From: Alkalibacterium sp. AK22
GTDB taxonomy: Bacteria > Bacillota > Bacilli > Lactobacillales > Carnobacteriaceae_A
NCBI RefSeq assembly: GCF_000585255.1
Contig: NZ_JANL01000008.1
Location: 109,216-173,215 of the forward strand
DNA length: 64,000 nt
Direction: 5' to 3'
Shown: in pieces, positions 63,986 to 64,000 of the stretch
How the letters are laid out: each line of letters starts with the position of its first letter
Position numbering within the stretch: position 1 is the stretch's first letter
Program-made: the position numbers and the translations under genes
Notes under the pieces: generated by a model
The model's database searches: none
The model's input: the letters and a program-made list of their open reading frames with translations, nothing else
What the model was told of the DNA's origin: nothing

Positions 63986-64000
63986 ATGCAGCGTTTTTCA

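Overview
The window looks like chromosomal core sequence from a low-GC Gram-positive of the Lactobacillales. Protein resemblances point toward the Carnobacteriaceae/Enterococcaceae side. The reasons are an Enterococcus hirae-type sodium V-ATPase operon (order F-I-K-E-C-G-A-B-D), two PyrR-type attenuators, an OppDFB order as in lactococci, FakA/FakB fatty-acid salvage, RNase J2 and the ComE locus. A V-ATPase whose c subunit keeps the Na+ ligands, a four-gene OpuC-type osmoprotectant importer, two cardiolipin synthases and a very acidic extracellular tail on PrkC would suit a salt- or alkali-tolerant lineage. That last step is inference; the sequence does not name a genus.

Layout, left to right (nearly everything is on the minus strand, so operons read right to left). 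1-2.7 kb: start of an oligopeptide ABC importer (oppD-oppF-oppB, cut by the edge). 2.9-8.5 kb: acpP, plsX, recG, fakA and an Asp23/YloU gene. rpmB (plus strand) follows at 8.9 kb. 9.1-20.2 kb: one long housekeeping unit, coaBC-priA-fmt-rsmB-stp-prkC-rsgA-rpe-thiN, with a good promoter before coaBC and a strong terminator after thiN. 20.3-22.6 kb: gmk-rpoZ and a patatin-like lipase. 22.8-31.4 kb: the V-ATPase operon, preceded by a strong promoter and a terminator-like leader. 31.6-33.1 kb: a DegV/FakB protein and a divergent small gene whose promoter is flanked by two LexA-like boxes. 33.2-36.7 kb: opuCA-CB-CC-CD. 37.1-40.2 kb: two tandem cardiolipin synthase genes. 40.3-41.0 kb: thiT under a TPP riboswitch. 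41-46.6 kb: rnjB, birA (plus strand), pnp and rpsO. 46.7-56.6 kb: the pyrimidine operon pyrR-B-C-carA-carB-pyrD-F-E with two PyrR attenuators. 56.6-63.7 kb: uvrB, rpsT, holA, comEC, comEB, comEA. At the far right edge is what looks like the terminal inverted repeat of an ISL3-family insertion sequence.

How parts fit together: FakA with a DegV/FakB protein makes acyl-phosphate, PlsX links acyl-phosphate to acyl-ACP, AcpP is the carrier, and the cardiolipin synthases act further down the same membrane-lipid path. RNase J2, PNPase and S15 form an RNA-turnover neighbourhood, and the pnp leader has a long hairpin of the kind used for autoregulation. ThiN and ThiT together cover thiamine uptake and conversion to TPP, with TPP feeding back on the thiT riboswitch.

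I found no CRISPR array, rRNA, tRNA, prophage or obvious new multi-gene system. The most interesting items are regulatory or concern missing parts: the SOS-box gene at 32.7 kb, the V-ATPase leader attenuator, the absence of pyrK beside a PyrK-dependent type of pyrD, an RNase J2 lacking two metal ligands, and the long pnp leader hairpin.
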